Shown piece after piece: positions 41,405 through 51,548 of a stretch of DNA of 64,000 nucleotides (its first letter is position 1; the number at the start of each line of letters is the position of its first letter). The notes under the pieces were generated by a model. The model was not told where the DNA came from. It saw nothing but the letters and a program-made list of their open reading frames with translations, and ran no database searches. Location of the stretch: the NCBI GenBank assembly GCA_044772875.1, contig CP173058.1, positions 3,038,001 through 3,102,000 on the forward strand, given 5' to 3'. Origin of the DNA: Morganella morganii_D. GTDB taxonomy: Bacteria; Pseudomonadota; Gammaproteobacteria; Enterobacterales; Enterobacteriaceae. Position numbers and translations under genes: made by a program.

Positions 41405-41894
41405 ATAATTCAAAAAACAGCGACAAACAGAGAATTTAGCATTACAACGAGACACGTTACAGCAATTAATTTTATGATTTGTCATTATTCGGTATAAACA
41501 TAACCCCATTAATTTTAATTTAATTTTCTTGACTGGATAGTAACGCCAATATATTATTTACATTAGTACATTACCTGCCAATGAAAATATTATCCACCTC
41601 TGAACAACCTGTTAAATCCGATAACGCACCCCGCTATAATTATTTAATTTTCATAAAAAAAGAATTTTATATTTTTATATCCTATGCGTATTTTATTTAG
41701 TTTACTTTTATAATTACTCATATAATACTTACACGCAGTAACATTACTTCACAACCTGAAGTTTAATTTATTATTTAGTTACCATGTTTATTTTAGCTCA
41801 CTATTTTTTGACTAATTAACATCAGATTATTAGCTGTTCTTCACGGACGATAATAACTGATACGGATATTCTATACTCTGATTCCGGGATTTTT
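41405..41894. other. AT-rich control region upstream of the ecp operon
   Basis: 490 bases, very AT-rich, with no coding frame on either strand. In E. coli ecpR, encoding a LuxR-type activator, precedes ecpA, but no such gene is present here. TATACT at 41872-41877 is too close to ecpA to be its -10. The composition would suit H-NS silencing, which is an inference. Confidence 0.6.
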
Positions 41895-42482
41895 ATGAAA
41901 AAACAGATTCTCGCTATTACATTAATGACTGCTTTTATGGGCGTTAATACAGCACACGCTGCCGATGTTACTGCTCAGGCAGTAGCCACATGGTCTGCAA
42001 CCGCTAAAAAAGATACTACCAGCAAACTGGTTGTTACGCCGCTGGGCAGCTTATCTTTCCGGTATGCCGAAGGTGTAAAAGGGTTTAACACCCAAAAAGG
42101 TCTGTTTGATGTTGCAGTCGAAGGTGATACCACCGCGACAGCATTCAAACTGACATCCCGCCTGGTTTCAAACACGTTAACTCAGTTAGATAATTCAGGT
42201 TCAACTCTTTCTGTCGGTGTGCAATATCAGGGTACTGCAATTGAAAAAAATGCAGATACAACCATGATTGACACCAAAACAAATCTGCCGGGCGGTAATC
42301 TGAGTGCCCTGTCTCAGGGTTATAATAAAACCGGCCGAACAACGGCACAAGACGATTTCACCTTCTCTATCATCAGCGGAACAACTGACGGTACCAATCC
42401 AGCCACTGATTACTCCGCATTACCGGAAGGTATCTGGAGTGGTGATGTCAGTATTCAGTTTGATGCAACCTGGACAAGCTGA
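41895..42482 (+). CDS. ecpA: Common pilus major fimbrillin EcpA (MatB)
   Basis: 195 residues. The signal peptide MKKQILAITLMTAFMGVNTA ends near AHA. The mature protein is very close to E. coli EcpA (DVTAQAVATWSATAKKDTTS, ending GIWSGDVSIQFDATWTS). EcpA polymerises into the E. coli common pilus/meningitis-associated fimbria used in adhesion and biofilm. First gene of ecpABCDE. Confidence 0.96.
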   Translation: MKKQILAITLMTAFMGVNTAHAADVTAQAVATWSATAKKDTTSKLVVTPLGSLSFRYAEGVKGFNTQKGLFDVAVEGDTTATAFKLTSRLVSNTLTQLDNSGSTLSVGVQYQGTAIEKNADTTMIDTKTNLPGGNLSALSQGYNKTGRTTAQDDFTFSIISGTTDGTNPATDYSALPEGIWSGDVSIQFDATWTS

Positions 42483-42564
42483 TTATTCCCCCGGCTACCG
42501 GTCTGTGCTTTTAGGGGCAGCTATCTGCCCTTTCTTTATTTCCCCGTCAGAATGCGGAGTCAGT

Positions 42565-43242
42565 ATGAAAAATAACCTGATAGCCCTGAGTTTATTCGCA
42601 GGCCCGGTATCACCATCTTATGCGCTTGATGTCGGAGATATTTCTGCGTTTATTTATAGTGATACAGACAACATTAATAAAGAAATTAAAAATACAACAG
42701 ATACCGGACGTTTAATTAATATTTCGGCAGAAAGAATTTCGTCTCCGTTAGAAAGCGGTAAAATTATACCGAAAGAAAGTGATGATGAATTATTACTTTC
42801 TCCGGCAAGTTTATTATTACCGGCAGAAACAACAGAAAATATTCGTTTCTTCTATCATGGTCCGAAAGATAACAAAGAACGTTATTACCGTATTATCTGG
42901 ACTGATCAGGCACTGAGTGATGTACAAAACAGTAATACTGAACGCAGTGCTATTGCAACCGCATCCGCAAAAATCAGTACTATTCTTGTCGTCACACCGC
43001 GCGAAATCAATTATGACTACCGTTACAATAACGGAAAATTAACAAATACCGGTAATGCAACATTACGGATAGTTGCCTATGGCGCATGTAAAGATCCCGC
43101 CAAAGCAAATCAAAAAAAGGAATGTAAGGAAAATTATTATTTAATGCCGGGACGTGATCGTACATTTTCTGTCGTCGATATTACAAAAAAAGACAGTCGT
43201 ATCGCGCTATGGCAGGCAGAACAATTTATTCCGGTTAAATAA
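42565..43242 (+). CDS. ecpB: Common pilus chaperone EcpB (MatC)
   Basis: 225 residues from MKNNLIALSLFAGPVSPSYA, which includes the signal peptide; the longer frame overlapping ecpA is rejected. An immunoglobulin-fold periplasmic chaperone with IRFFYHGPKDNKERYYRIIW, similar to EcpE. It holds subunits for the usher. It is about 16-18 percent AT-richer than the housekeeping genes by eye. Confidence 0.92.
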   Translation: MKNNLIALSLFAGPVSPSYALDVGDISAFIYSDTDNINKEIKNTTDTGRLINISAERISSPLESGKIIPKESDDELLLSPASLLLPAETTENIRFFYHGPKDNKERYYRIIWTDQALSDVQNSNTERSAIATASAKISTILVVTPREINYDYRYNNGKLTNTGNATLRIVAYGACKDPAKANQKKECKENYYLMPGRDRTFSVVDITKKDSRIALWQAEQFIPVK

Positions 43243-43281
43243 AACTTCACTTACTTTACCTTCGTCAGTCAGGGCATTCTC

Positions 43282-45834
43282 ATGAGCAGACGTGTAAACC
43301 GGGTTTTTGCGGCATTTATAGCATCCGGAATAATAACCATCATACCAACCCTGAGCTATGCTGTGTCTGAAAACCCGCCGATTACCCGTTTCGGTAATAT
43401 TGTCATTCCTGAAGCTTTCAGTAATGCGCTCCGGGATGGAATGAGTATTCCGCTGTTTATTCATTTAGATGGTAATACATCAAAAAATTCAGATGAGCGG
43501 ATCGGTACTGCTTTTATCCGGCTTGAAGACGGATCGTTAAAAATCCGCACAATACAGCCGGATAGTAATGATGAAAATTCCTTACTGAATGCAGAATCCC
43601 GTAAATATCTGTCCGAATTAAATGAGCAGGCATTAGATAACGACCTGCGTCTTAATATCTCTGATGATGTCTGGTTACAATTAGATCTTAAACAACTCCA
43701 TCTGCAGCTTGCTGTAAAACACACGGCGCTGGGTACGGTGATGCAGCCCCGCAGTACCGATATCGGTGAATCAAGTGTCAAAGAACTGAGCGGTACATTA
43801 CGTTATGATTTAGGCGCCTATAATAACCGCAGCCGCAGCGGCGGCAACAGTACATCAAGTTATCTCTCATTAGACAGCGTGACATCTCTCCTGGAACACC
43901 ATCTCATACTGAATGGCTCGTTCTACGGTATCGGCAGCAACCGGCAAACAGGAACGCTGTATAAAGCCATGTATGAACGGGATTTTTCCGGTTTTCGCCT
44001 TGCGCTCGGATTACTTGACAGCTGGAGTCTGCAATCTCTGGGGCCTGTCACAGCGATTCCGTCAGGTAAAATTATCGGTTTGTCATGGGGTAATCAGGCA
44101 AATTCGACTATTTTGGACACGAATCAGTCCATAAACCCTATCATCGTTTTTCTGCCGGCTCCCGGCGAAGTATATTTATACCGGGAAGGCCGCCTGCTCA
44201 GTATCCAGAACTTCGGTATCGGTAATCATGAGGTCGATACAAGAGGATTACCTTATGGTAATTATGATATTGAAGTCGAAGTCATGGCAAACAATACCCT
44301 CGTTGATAAGCGGATCCGGCGTGTGAATAAACTGTTCACCAGCCACGGTGCCGGCGCACCATTCACCTGGCAGTTCTGGGGGGGAAATCTGAAGATGGAT
44401 AAAACCCTGACCTTCCGGGATGATGATGACACTGACGAAGCACACCAGGCTTATACCGAAACACCCGCTGAAAATACGCCGCTGGCAGGTGTGTCCGCAT
44501 CCGGGTCATTCGGCGTATTTAGTTGGGCGGCGACGGTTTACCATTATGATAAAAATACAGTTGCTGAAACAAGAGCATCTCTGCCAATCGCTGACGATAT
44601 TACCATCAGCCTTCAGAATATGGTTGCTGATGACGGCTCGTGGAGCGGAATTGCCGGTATCTCAGCAACATTACCCGGCGGCTTTACCAGCGTTTGGGCA
44701 ACACAGGAAAAAAACCGGATAGGTAAGAAATTGCATCTTACGGATGTGGATAATTTATCTGTCGGGGCCACACTAAATTTCAGTGCGGTATGGCAGCCTT
44801 CAGGCACACTGACCACCAGTTATAATCGTGACAGAAAAAATGGCAGCCACTACTATAACTATGACTACAACCAGAACCTCTATACCGGTGAATGGGGTAA
44901 CCTGAGTATGCGTGCCGGGGTTCAGCGCTACAGTAACGCCGATAACATTAATACCGGCAAATATATTTCTTTTGATTTCTCATTACCGCTGGGGAACTGG
45001 TTCAGTGCCGGTATGACCCATCAGCGCGGCTATACATTAGCGAACATTTCAGCACGGAAAACCTTCGATGAAGGCGCTATCCGCACCATTGGTATCAACG
45101 CCTCCCGTGCTGTGAATGGTGATACACGGGACGATAAAACACTCAGCGGCGGTGTGTATACCCAATTTGAAACCCGTCATACCCGCGGTTCTGTAAATGT
45201 AAACAGCGGAGCTGACGGCTATATCAATACCAACTTAACGGCCGGCGGTACTGCCGGCTGGAATGGTATGAACATCGCAGCCAGTGGCCGCAATGACGGA
45301 AATGCCGGTATTATATTCAATACCGGGATCGACAACGACGGTAGTTTAAGTGCCAATGTCAACGGAATGATTGTTGATTTGAAAAACGGGCGCAACTATC
45401 TGCCACTATCACCTTACGGGCAATATAATGTCGCCATTACAAACAGTAAAAAATCAACCGCCAGCTACAACATTGCCACAAACCGTAAAACTCAGGTAAC
45501 ACTGTATCCGGGTAATGTGGCTGTGGTTTCCCCGGAAATAAAACAAATGGTTACGGTTTTTGGCCGGATACGTGCTGAAGATGGTTCATTAATTGCTAAT
45601 GCTCATATTAATAATCATATTGGCCGTACAAAAACCAATAATTCCGGTGAATTCGTAATGGATATCGATAAACAACACCCGACTATTGATTTCAGTTACG
45701 CCAATAACCAGCGCTGTGAAATTGAACTGAACCTGACAGATAGCAAAGGCGCTATCTGGGTGGGTGATGTTACCTGTACAGGTTTAAAATCCTACGCTGA
45801 TACCGCATCAACCGGAGCATATTATGAAGGCTAA
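43282..45834 (+). CDS. ecpC: Common pilus usher EcpC (MatD)
   Basis: 850 residues, close to E. coli EcpC (841). An N-terminal signal peptide is followed by a usher-like beta barrel and a C-terminal beta-sandwich (VTVFGRIRAEDGSLIANAHI). It is the outer-membrane secretion pore of the alternate chaperone-usher pathway. Its last codons overlap ecpD by 11 bases (ATGAAGGCTAA). Confidence 0.93.
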   Translation: MSRRVNRVFAAFIASGIITIIPTLSYAVSENPPITRFGNIVIPEAFSNALRDGMSIPLFIHLDGNTSKNSDERIGTAFIRLEDGSLKIRTIQPDSNDENSLLNAESRKYLSELNEQALDNDLRLNISDDVWLQLDLKQLHLQLAVKHTALGTVMQPRSTDIGESSVKELSGTLRYDLGAYNNRSRSGGNSTSSYLSLDSVTSLLEHHLILNGSFYGIGSNRQTGTLYKAMYERDFSGFRLALGLLDSWSLQSLGPVTAIPSGKIIGLSWGNQANSTILDTNQSINPIIVFLPAPGEVYLYREGRLLSIQNFGIGNHEVDTRGLPYGNYDIEVEVMANNTLVDKRIRRVNKLFTSHGAGAPFTWQFWGGNLKMDKTLTFRDDDDTDEAHQAYTETPAENTPLAGVSASGSFGVFSWAATVYHYDKNTVAETRASLPIADDITISLQNMVADDGSWSGIAGISATLPGGFTSVWATQEKNRIGKKLHLTDVDNLSVGATLNFSAVWQPSGTLTTSYNRDRKNGSHYYNYDYNQNLYTGEWGNLSMRAGVQRYSNADNINTGKYISFDFSLPLGNWFSAGMTHQRGYTLANISARKTFDEGAIRTIGINASRAVNGDTRDDKTLSGGVYTQFETRHTRGSVNVNSGADGYINTNLTAGGTAGWNGMNIAASGRNDGNAGIIFNTGIDNDGSLSANVNGMIVDLKNGRNYLPLSPYGQYNVAITNSKKSTASYNIATNRKTQVTLYPGNVAVVSPEIKQMVTVFGRIRAEDGSLIANAHINNHIGRTKTNNSGEFVMDIDKQHPTIDFSYANNQRCEIELNLTDSKGAIWVGDVTCTGLKSYADTASTGAYYEG

Positions 45835-47470
45835 AACGACTTTTATTATCGGGTTACTGCTGAGCGCCGCAATCATACATCTCCCTTCCTATGCCGCTAT
45901 AAAAAAAGAAACAATCAGAACACCGGCAACACGGAATTTTCTTTTCATCGAAAATAATACAGATAATAACTTTTTTATTACGCCTCTGGATGCGCTTGAC
46001 CCGCGTCTCACCGGCAGTAACCGCTGGACAGGCTTAAAAGCGACTGATAAACAACACTCCGGACAACAGAGCCTGGGTTATGTCGATCCGGGAAAGCTGG
46101 TAACTATCAGTAAAAATGAATATGTTGATATGTGGTTAGATAATGCGCCAATCAGTCACCCGTTTTTAGGTCTTCGCTGTATTAACTGGTATAAGTCCTG
46201 TAATTTGGATTCCGGGATGATTAGTCCGCAATCTACTGACCAGTATGGTTTTTATGGCTCATTCCGGCCGGATGCCGCCGGTGGTATATGGGGGCATGCT
46301 CTGCTCGCGGATTCCGTTTATTACTATGTAAAACAAATTTCACCCGGCAGCGCGCTCGAATTGACCGTCAATATCTGCAGGACAAAAGAGCAGTATGATG
46401 CGGCAAGAGGTCAGCGTTGTAAGGATCAAAACTCAGGGGAATGGTTAGCCGGGCAGATAACCCATATTAAAGATGCGCATTTACGCTTAAATAATACTAA
46501 TTCAATGTCCGAAGTATTTATTAATAGTGATGGTATTCCGTTACTGGGTGAAGGGAATACGGACTGCCACACTATCGTTTTAAATAATAAAAGCGGGCTT
46601 GTCTGCAAAATGGTGAGTTATTCACTGGAAGCCAATAAGACAAACAGCAGAATCCGGATAAATCCGTCAATAAACAATCCTGCATTGAGTGCGGCTATTG
46701 ATAGCCGGCGGGATTTCCAGTTCAGTCTGAACGGCACTGCATGGCGTAACCTCAGTTCCGGGACAAAGTATTTTACATTAGATGATATGAAAGGCTCTGA
46801 TTCACTTTATATTTTTATGTCGGCCGATTTTTTCAAACAGATGGTCAAATTAGGGATAGCCGATGCCAATACCCGGGATCTTTTCAATATCCAGTTCAGG
46901 AATACATTATCACCGGAATCCGGCTGGTATGAATTTTCAACATCCACAGCCCTTATTATCAAACCACGGGACTTTGGTGTCAGCATTATATCTGAAGACT
47001 ATCAGCTGAATCCGCACAGAGACGGTAAAGTTGAAAAAAATGCGGAGCCACTGAACTTTGACTATATTGTCACAACCAGCGGAAAAACAGCAGCGGATCA
47101 GGTTTTGATTAGTGTCACCGGCCCGGCCGGGAGTGTAAAAGGGAAACCATATTGTATTTTCTCCTCTCCGGATAATAAGGTAAAAGTACCGTTCCCGGCC
47201 TATCTGACATTTACAACACAAAAAGGCAGGCAAGTCGAAAATGCACCCTGTGATGGTATCTGGCATGACATGACAAATGCATTATGGGCAGCTGCGCCGT
47301 GGACAGATATTTCCGGTGACGCCGGTCTTCTGAATAAAACCAACGTTACATTCAGTATTCCGATGGATAATAAAATTTCAGAACGGACGGTTGATGACAT
47401 CGGATGGTATGGTGATGTCAGTGCCTCCGGTAAAATACATGTCCGGGCAACATGGCGGAATGTAAAATGA
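45824..47470 (+). CDS. ecpD: Common pilus tip adhesin EcpD
   Basis: 548 residues, as E. coli EcpD (547). The signal peptide MKAKTTFIIGLLLSAAIIHL ends near SYAA. Two large beta-rich halves follow; the C-terminal part ends with KIHVRATWRNVK, resembling a pilin strand. EcpD caps the EcpA pilus and binds host cells. Several cysteines (GLRCINWYKSCNLDS, CRTKEQYDAARGQRC) suggest DsbA-dependent folding. The stop overlaps the ecpE start. Confidence 0.93.
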   Translation: MKAKTTFIIGLLLSAAIIHLPSYAAIKKETIRTPATRNFLFIENNTDNNFFITPLDALDPRLTGSNRWTGLKATDKQHSGQQSLGYVDPGKLVTISKNEYVDMWLDNAPISHPFLGLRCINWYKSCNLDSGMISPQSTDQYGFYGSFRPDAAGGIWGHALLADSVYYYVKQISPGSALELTVNICRTKEQYDAARGQRCKDQNSGEWLAGQITHIKDAHLRLNNTNSMSEVFINSDGIPLLGEGNTDCHTIVLNNKSGLVCKMVSYSLEANKTNSRIRINPSINNPALSAAIDSRRDFQFSLNGTAWRNLSSGTKYFTLDDMKGSDSLYIFMSADFFKQMVKLGIADANTRDLFNIQFRNTLSPESGWYEFSTSTALIIKPRDFGVSIISEDYQLNPHRDGKVEKNAEPLNFDYIVTTSGKTAADQVLISVTGPAGSVKGKPYCIFSSPDNKVKVPFPAYLTFTTQKGRQVENAPCDGIWHDMTNALWAAAPWTDISGDAGLLNKTNVTFSIPMDNKISERTVDDIGWYGDVSASGKIHVRATWRNVK

Positions 47471-48156
47471 ACATCAGCATAAAACCGGAATGGCGATATT
47501 TATTTCTGCTTTTGCTGATGACCTTCTGGCCATTCACCGCACCTGCAATTTATATCGGTAATCTGACATTCTCAATGCCTGAAGATGAAATCTTCGTGGC
47601 GAAAAATGTGCTGAATAATAACAAAAGTGCAAGAGTCTATCAGATTGATATTATAGCCATTGACAGCCCCGGTGAACAAGAAACCCGAACCCGTCCGGCA
47701 GACGGAGAATTATTGTATGCACCCAAATCGTTAGCACTCAGTGCCGGAAATTCAGATTTTTTTAAATTTTATTACCACGGTCCGCCGGATGATAAAGAAC
47801 GCTATTACCGGGTATCTTTTCGTGAAATTCCGCCCGAAAGCCGTCAGATATCAGTACCACATGGGGGAATCAGTATGGAGCCGATTGTCATTATGGATGC
47901 CATTCTGGTGGTACGCCCGCGCAACAGTAATTTCAAATGGGCATTAAACAAACAAACCGGCGCATTAACAAACAGCGGTAATACGTATTTTAAACTTATC
48001 CTTAAGCCCGGCTGTCAATCAACAGAAGAAGACGGAAATACCTATTATCTCCGGCCGGGCGACACATTACATGACCCGTTGCTGCAACAGCCCGGGGAAA
48101 AATATATCGTATATAACGATAATTTTATTTCACTGACTGACGGATGCCCGCAATAA
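47467..48156 (+). CDS. ecpE: Common pilus chaperone EcpE
   Basis: 229 residues from MNISIKPEWRYLFLLLLMTF (ATGA overlap with ecpD). It contains a signal anchor and a PapD-like fold with FYYHGPPDDKERYYRVSFRE, paralogous to EcpB. E. coli EcpE is 236 residues. It closes the operon, followed by a strong terminator. Confidence 0.92.
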   Translation: MNISIKPEWRYLFLLLLMTFWPFTAPAIYIGNLTFSMPEDEIFVAKNVLNNNKSARVYQIDIIAIDSPGEQETRTRPADGELLYAPKSLALSAGNSDFFKFYYHGPPDDKERYYRVSFREIPPESRQISVPHGGISMEPIVIMDAILVVRPRNSNFKWALNKQTGALTNSGNTYFKLILKPGCQSTEEDGNTYYLRPGDTLHDPLLQQPGEKYIVYNDNFISLTDGCPQ

Positions 48157-48160
48157 TACG

Positions 48161-48188
48161 AAAACAGGCTGAATATTCAGCCTGTTTT
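48161..48188. terminator. Bidirectional terminator ecpE/gor
   Basis: AAAACAGGCTGAA-TA-TTCAGCCTGTTTT between convergent ecpE and gor, with T-run on the plus strand. Confidence 0.9.
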
Positions 48189-48204
48189 TTTATTACGCTG
48201 ATTA

Positions 48205-49557
48205 TCAGCGCATGGTCACAAACTCTTCTGCTGCTGTCGGGTGAATTGCCACGGTGTTATCAAAATCTTTTTTGGTGGCTCCCATTTTCAGTGCAACCGC
48301 AAAGCCCTGAAGGATTTCGTCCATGCCGTAACCGATGCCGTGAATACCGACGATTTTCTCGTCTTTACCCGCACATACCAGCTTCATTTTGCATGGCTGG
48401 CGGTGGCTGGTGACCGCGGTATACATAGCTGTGAAAGAAGATTTGTAGCATTTTACATTGTCCGCGCCATACTGCTCAATCGCCTGCGGCTCAGTCAGGC
48501 CTACGGTACCGATGGCCGGGTGGCTGAAGACGACTGTCGGGATATTGGTGTAATCCAGATGCTCATCCGGTTTGTTGTTAAACAGACGCTCAGAGAGGCG
48601 GCGGCCGGCGGCAACCGCAACCGGTGTCAGTTCGACGGCGCCGGTATTATCCCCCACTGCGTACAGCCCCGGGACAGACGTGTTCTGGTATTTATCTACC
48701 CGGATATAACCGCGTTCATTCAGTTTTACACCGGTCACATCCAGATTGATATTGTCTGTTGCCGGTTCACGGCCGATGGCCCAGATCAGGCAATCCACGG
48801 TTTGTTCGTGGCCGTTTTCCAGTTGCAGCGTCAGGCTGCCGTCCGCATTTTTTACGACTGCCTTCGGTACAGAGTTGGTATGCAGTGACGGCCCTTCGGT
48901 GTTCATCACCTCAACCAGCGTTTCGGTGATCAGCGGGTCAAAGTTACGCAGTGGCGCATGTTTGCGGACAAACAGGTGTGTTTCGCTGCCCAGGGCATTC
49001 AGTACACCGGCCAGTTCCACCGCGATATACCCGGCACCGGCAACCGCCACACGCGCCGGCAGAGCTTTCAGTGCAAAGAAACCATCAGAATCAATACCGT
49101 ATTCCGCACCCGGAATGGATGGCGGAACCGGACGGCCGCCGGTGGCGATAAGAATATGATCCGCCGTGTAGGTTTCGCCGTTCACTTCCACAGTATGTGC
49201 ATCTTTAAAACGGGCAAACCCGGTGATCACATCCACTTTGTTATTGCCGAGAACGCGCTCATAAGACTGATGAATACGATCAATATAGGCAGTACGGCTT
49301 TCCAGCAGTTTGTCCCAGCTGAAATGGTTGATGGTGGTATCAAACCCGTAATCCGGGCCGTACTGGCGGATAGCTTCCGCAATCTGCGCACCGTACCACA
49401 TCACTTTCTTCGGGACACAACCGACATTAACACACGTGCCGCCGAGCGCTTTTGCTTCAATCAGGGCACATTTCTGCCCGTACATCGCCGCCCGGTTTAC
49501 AGACGCAATACCGGCACTGCCGCCGCCGATTGCAATATAATCGTAATGTTTGCTCAT
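48205..49557 (-). CDS. gor: Glutathione reductase
   Basis: 450 residues from MSKHYDYIAIGGGSAGIASV (ATG at 49555-49557), the E. coli length. FAD site GGGSAGIA, redox-active disulfide GGTCVNVGCVPKK, NADPH-binding GAGYIAVELAGVLN and the C-terminal AIHPTAAEEFVTMR with the catalytic His are all present. It keeps glutathione reduced, which also bears on KefB gating. The gor-rlmJ pair keeps the enterobacterial order. Confidence 0.97.
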   Translation of the reverse strand: MSKHYDYIAIGGGSAGIASVNRAAMYGQKCALIEAKALGGTCVNVGCVPKKVMWYGAQIAEAIRQYGPDYGFDTTINHFSWDKLLESRTAYIDRIHQSYERVLGNNKVDVITGFARFKDAHTVEVNGETYTADHILIATGGRPVPPSIPGAEYGIDSDGFFALKALPARVAVAGAGYIAVELAGVLNALGSETHLFVRKHAPLRNFDPLITETLVEVMNTEGPSLHTNSVPKAVVKNADGSLTLQLENGHEQTVDCLIWAIGREPATDNINLDVTGVKLNERGYIRVDKYQNTSVPGLYAVGDNTGAVELTPVAVAAGRRLSERLFNNKPDEHLDYTNIPTVVFSHPAIGTVGLTEPQAIEQYGADNVKCYKSSFTAMYTAVTSHRQPCKMKLVCAGKDEKIVGIHGIGYGMDEILQGFAVALKMGATKKDFDNTVAIHPTAAEEFVTMR

Positions 49558-49626
49558 AGTTGGCTCGTTCCATTTATCAGTCAATACATAAACACCCGCT
49601 GCCGTTATGCCCGCAGCGGAAACGAA

Positions 49627-50469
49627 TTATTCCGGCGTGATCCATTCAACCAGTGTATGCCCGGTTCCTTCCGGCACCAGTACCTTATGCAGCCACGGCA
49701 GCACGGATTTCATCTGAGATTCCAGCTTCCACGGCGGGTTAATCACAATCATGCCGGATGCGGTCATACCACGCTGATCACTGTCAGGGCGCACCGCCAG
49801 TTCGATTTGCAGAATTTTGCGGATTCCGGTTGCCTGAAAATCTTTTACCATCCGTTTGATCTGCTGACGCAGCACTACCGGATACCAGACAGCATAAGTG
49901 CCGGTGGCAAAACGGCGGTGACCTTCCTGAATTCCTTTAACCACTGCCTGATAATCACTTTTCAGCTCATACGGCGGATCAATCAGCACAAATCCGCGCC
50001 GGGATAACGGCGGTAGCTGTGATTTCAGCTGCTGATAACCATCTTCCCGCACCACGCGGGCGCGGTTATCGCGGCTGAATTCATTACGCAGCAGCGGAAA
50101 ATCAGACGGATGCAGTTCGCTGATATTTAATTTGTCGTGATCACGCAGCAAATGTGCGGCGATCAGCGGAGAACCCGGGTAAAAACGCAAGTCACCGCGC
50201 GGATTCAGCACACTGACGGCGTCAAGGTAAGTCTTCAGTTCTTCAGGTACCGATTCCTGCGCCCAGATACGGGCGATCCCTTCCAGGTACTCCCCGGTAC
50301 GCTCCGCATGCTCACCACTGAGCTGATAACGCCCGGCACCGGCGTGCGTATCCAGATACAAAAAGGGTTTGTCTTTCTCTTTTAATGATTCAATGATCAG
50401 ACTCTGGACGGTGTGTTTTAACACATCCGCATGGTTGCCGGCGTGAAAGCTGTGGCGGTAACTAAGCAT
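49627..50469 (-). CDS. rlmJ: 23S rRNA (adenine(2030)-N6)-methyltransferase RlmJ
   Basis: 280 residues, MLSYRHSFHAGNHADVLKHT, the signature N-terminus. The N6-adenine methylation motif is GFVLIDPPYELKSDY (DPPY). RlmJ methylates A2030 of 23S rRNA. It is 69 bases upstream of gor on the same strand. Confidence 0.95.
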   Translation of the reverse strand: MLSYRHSFHAGNHADVLKHTVQSLIIESLKEKDKPFLYLDTHAGAGRYQLSGEHAERTGEYLEGIARIWAQESVPEELKTYLDAVSVLNPRGDLRFYPGSPLIAAHLLRDHDKLNISELHPSDFPLLRNEFSRDNRARVVREDGYQQLKSQLPPLSRRGFVLIDPPYELKSDYQAVVKGIQEGHRRFATGTYAVWYPVVLRQQIKRMVKDFQATGIRKILQIELAVRPDSDQRGMTASGMIVINPPWKLESQMKSVLPWLHKVLVPEGTGHTLVEWITPE

Positions 50470-50663
50470 ACAAAGGCCTCAGATGGTCGGGTGTGAACCA
50501 CCCGGAACAAGAATATCAGTACAGATTGAAGTACTCAGTATAACCTGATTTCGGCAGGAAAGAACCAATGCCCTTTCCTCATCTGTATCTGTGCGGCATG
50601 ATAATGAACCATTGTCATTATCAATAGTCATAAAACGACGATTAATATAAAAATGAGGTAAAC

Positions 50664-51053
50664 ATGACACGTTTTACAACCGCCGTTCTGGCACTGGGAA
50701 CATTACTGGTAAGCACTTCTGCGCTGAGCGCACAGAATGGCTGTGACATCAAAAAGAGTAAAATTGAGGAGCAGATCCGCTATGCCAAAGCACACGGAAA
50801 CACGCACCGGGTACAGGGGCTGGAGCGGGCTTTACAAAATGTAAATACTTACTGCACACCAAACAGTCTGCGTAATGATGCCCGTGATGAAGTCAGCGAC
50901 CGGACAAAAGAAGTGGCGGAGCGCAAAGCCGATTTACAGAAAGCTATTGATAAAGGGGACATCAGTAAAATTGCCAAGCGCGAACGCAAACTGGCCGAAG
51001 CCGAAGCCGAACTAAAAGAAGCACAGGCGGAGCTGGATGCATTATTAAAGTGA
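50664..51053 (+). CDS. yqjC: DUF1090 family periplasmic protein (YqjC-like)
   Basis: 129 residues. The signal peptide MTRFTTAVLALGTLLVSTSA is cleaved near LSA. A DUF1090 region follows with GCDIKKSKIEEQIRYAKAHG, two cysteines and a long charged coiled coil (about 75-128, KEVAERKADLQKAIDKGD). E. coli YqjC belongs to the yqjCDEK stress-linked cluster, but those neighbours are not here. Function unknown. Confidence 0.88.
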   Translation: MTRFTTAVLALGTLLVSTSALSAQNGCDIKKSKIEEQIRYAKAHGNTHRVQGLERALQNVNTYCTPNSLRNDARDEVSDRTKEVAERKADLQKAIDKGDISKIAKRERKLAEAEAELKEAQAELDALLK

Positions 51054-51062
51054 TAATGCCGC

Positions 51063-51090
51063 TGCCGGTTTTCTGAAAACAGAAACCGGC
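51063..51090. terminator. Hairpin between yqjC and the lipoprotein gene
   Basis: GCCGGTTTTCTG and the complementary AGAAACCGGC pair between two convergent genes. There is no clear T-run on either side. Confidence 0.5.
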
Positions 51091-51098
51091 AAACTGCA

Positions 51099-51548
51099 TT
51101 AAAATTCTGTCGCTCTTAACTGACCAAAATAACGGGTCAGCTGAAAGCGGACTTCAAAATTTCGTGTTCCGGGATGAATATTCAGACGGCGCTGAACCTC
51201 CGATTTGACCGTTATCAGGGCAGTATAAGAATACCCGCTCCGGAAGGGATAATTCTGCACTGAAATACAGTGCCCCTTGCTGACGGCCGCCTGTTCCGGC
51301 GTAAAGGTATGCGTCAACAGCCGTTTATTCACACTGCCGATTTCATTAATATCCAGCCGGATAATTTTTTCATCCCCTTCCGGACTGATAAGCAGACAGA
51401 CATGGTTTGAGACAATCATGACTCTCGCCGGTAAATAAGGCCCTTCAGGTTTATAAACACACCCGGTGATAAGCAGCGGAATAACAAGCATCAGCAAGGA
51501 GAAATAATTTCTCCTGTTATTCCCGGGAAAAACACATTTATTATTCAT
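51099..51548 (-). CDS. Small lipoprotein, possibly a periplasmic T6SS immunity lipoprotein
   Basis: 149 residues. After a basic start (NNRRNYF), the stretch SLLMLVIPLLITGC is a type II signal sequence with lipobox LITGC. The mature part is about 119 residues, with three cysteines including the lipidated one. VRVMIVSNHVCLLISPEGDE-like ARVMIVSNHVCLLISPEGD and the CISVQNYPFRSGYSYTALI segment recall small periplasmic lipoproteins annotated as putative T6SS immunity proteins in Proteus and relatives. That is from memory and uncertain. No effector gene is adjacent. Confidence 0.6.
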   Translation of the reverse strand: MNNKCVFPGNNRRNYFSLLMLVIPLLITGCVYKPEGPYLPARVMIVSNHVCLLISPEGDEKIIRLDINEIGSVNKRLLTHTFTPEQAAVSKGHCISVQNYPFRSGYSYTALITVKSEVQRRLNIHPGTRNFEVRFQLTRYFGQLRATEF

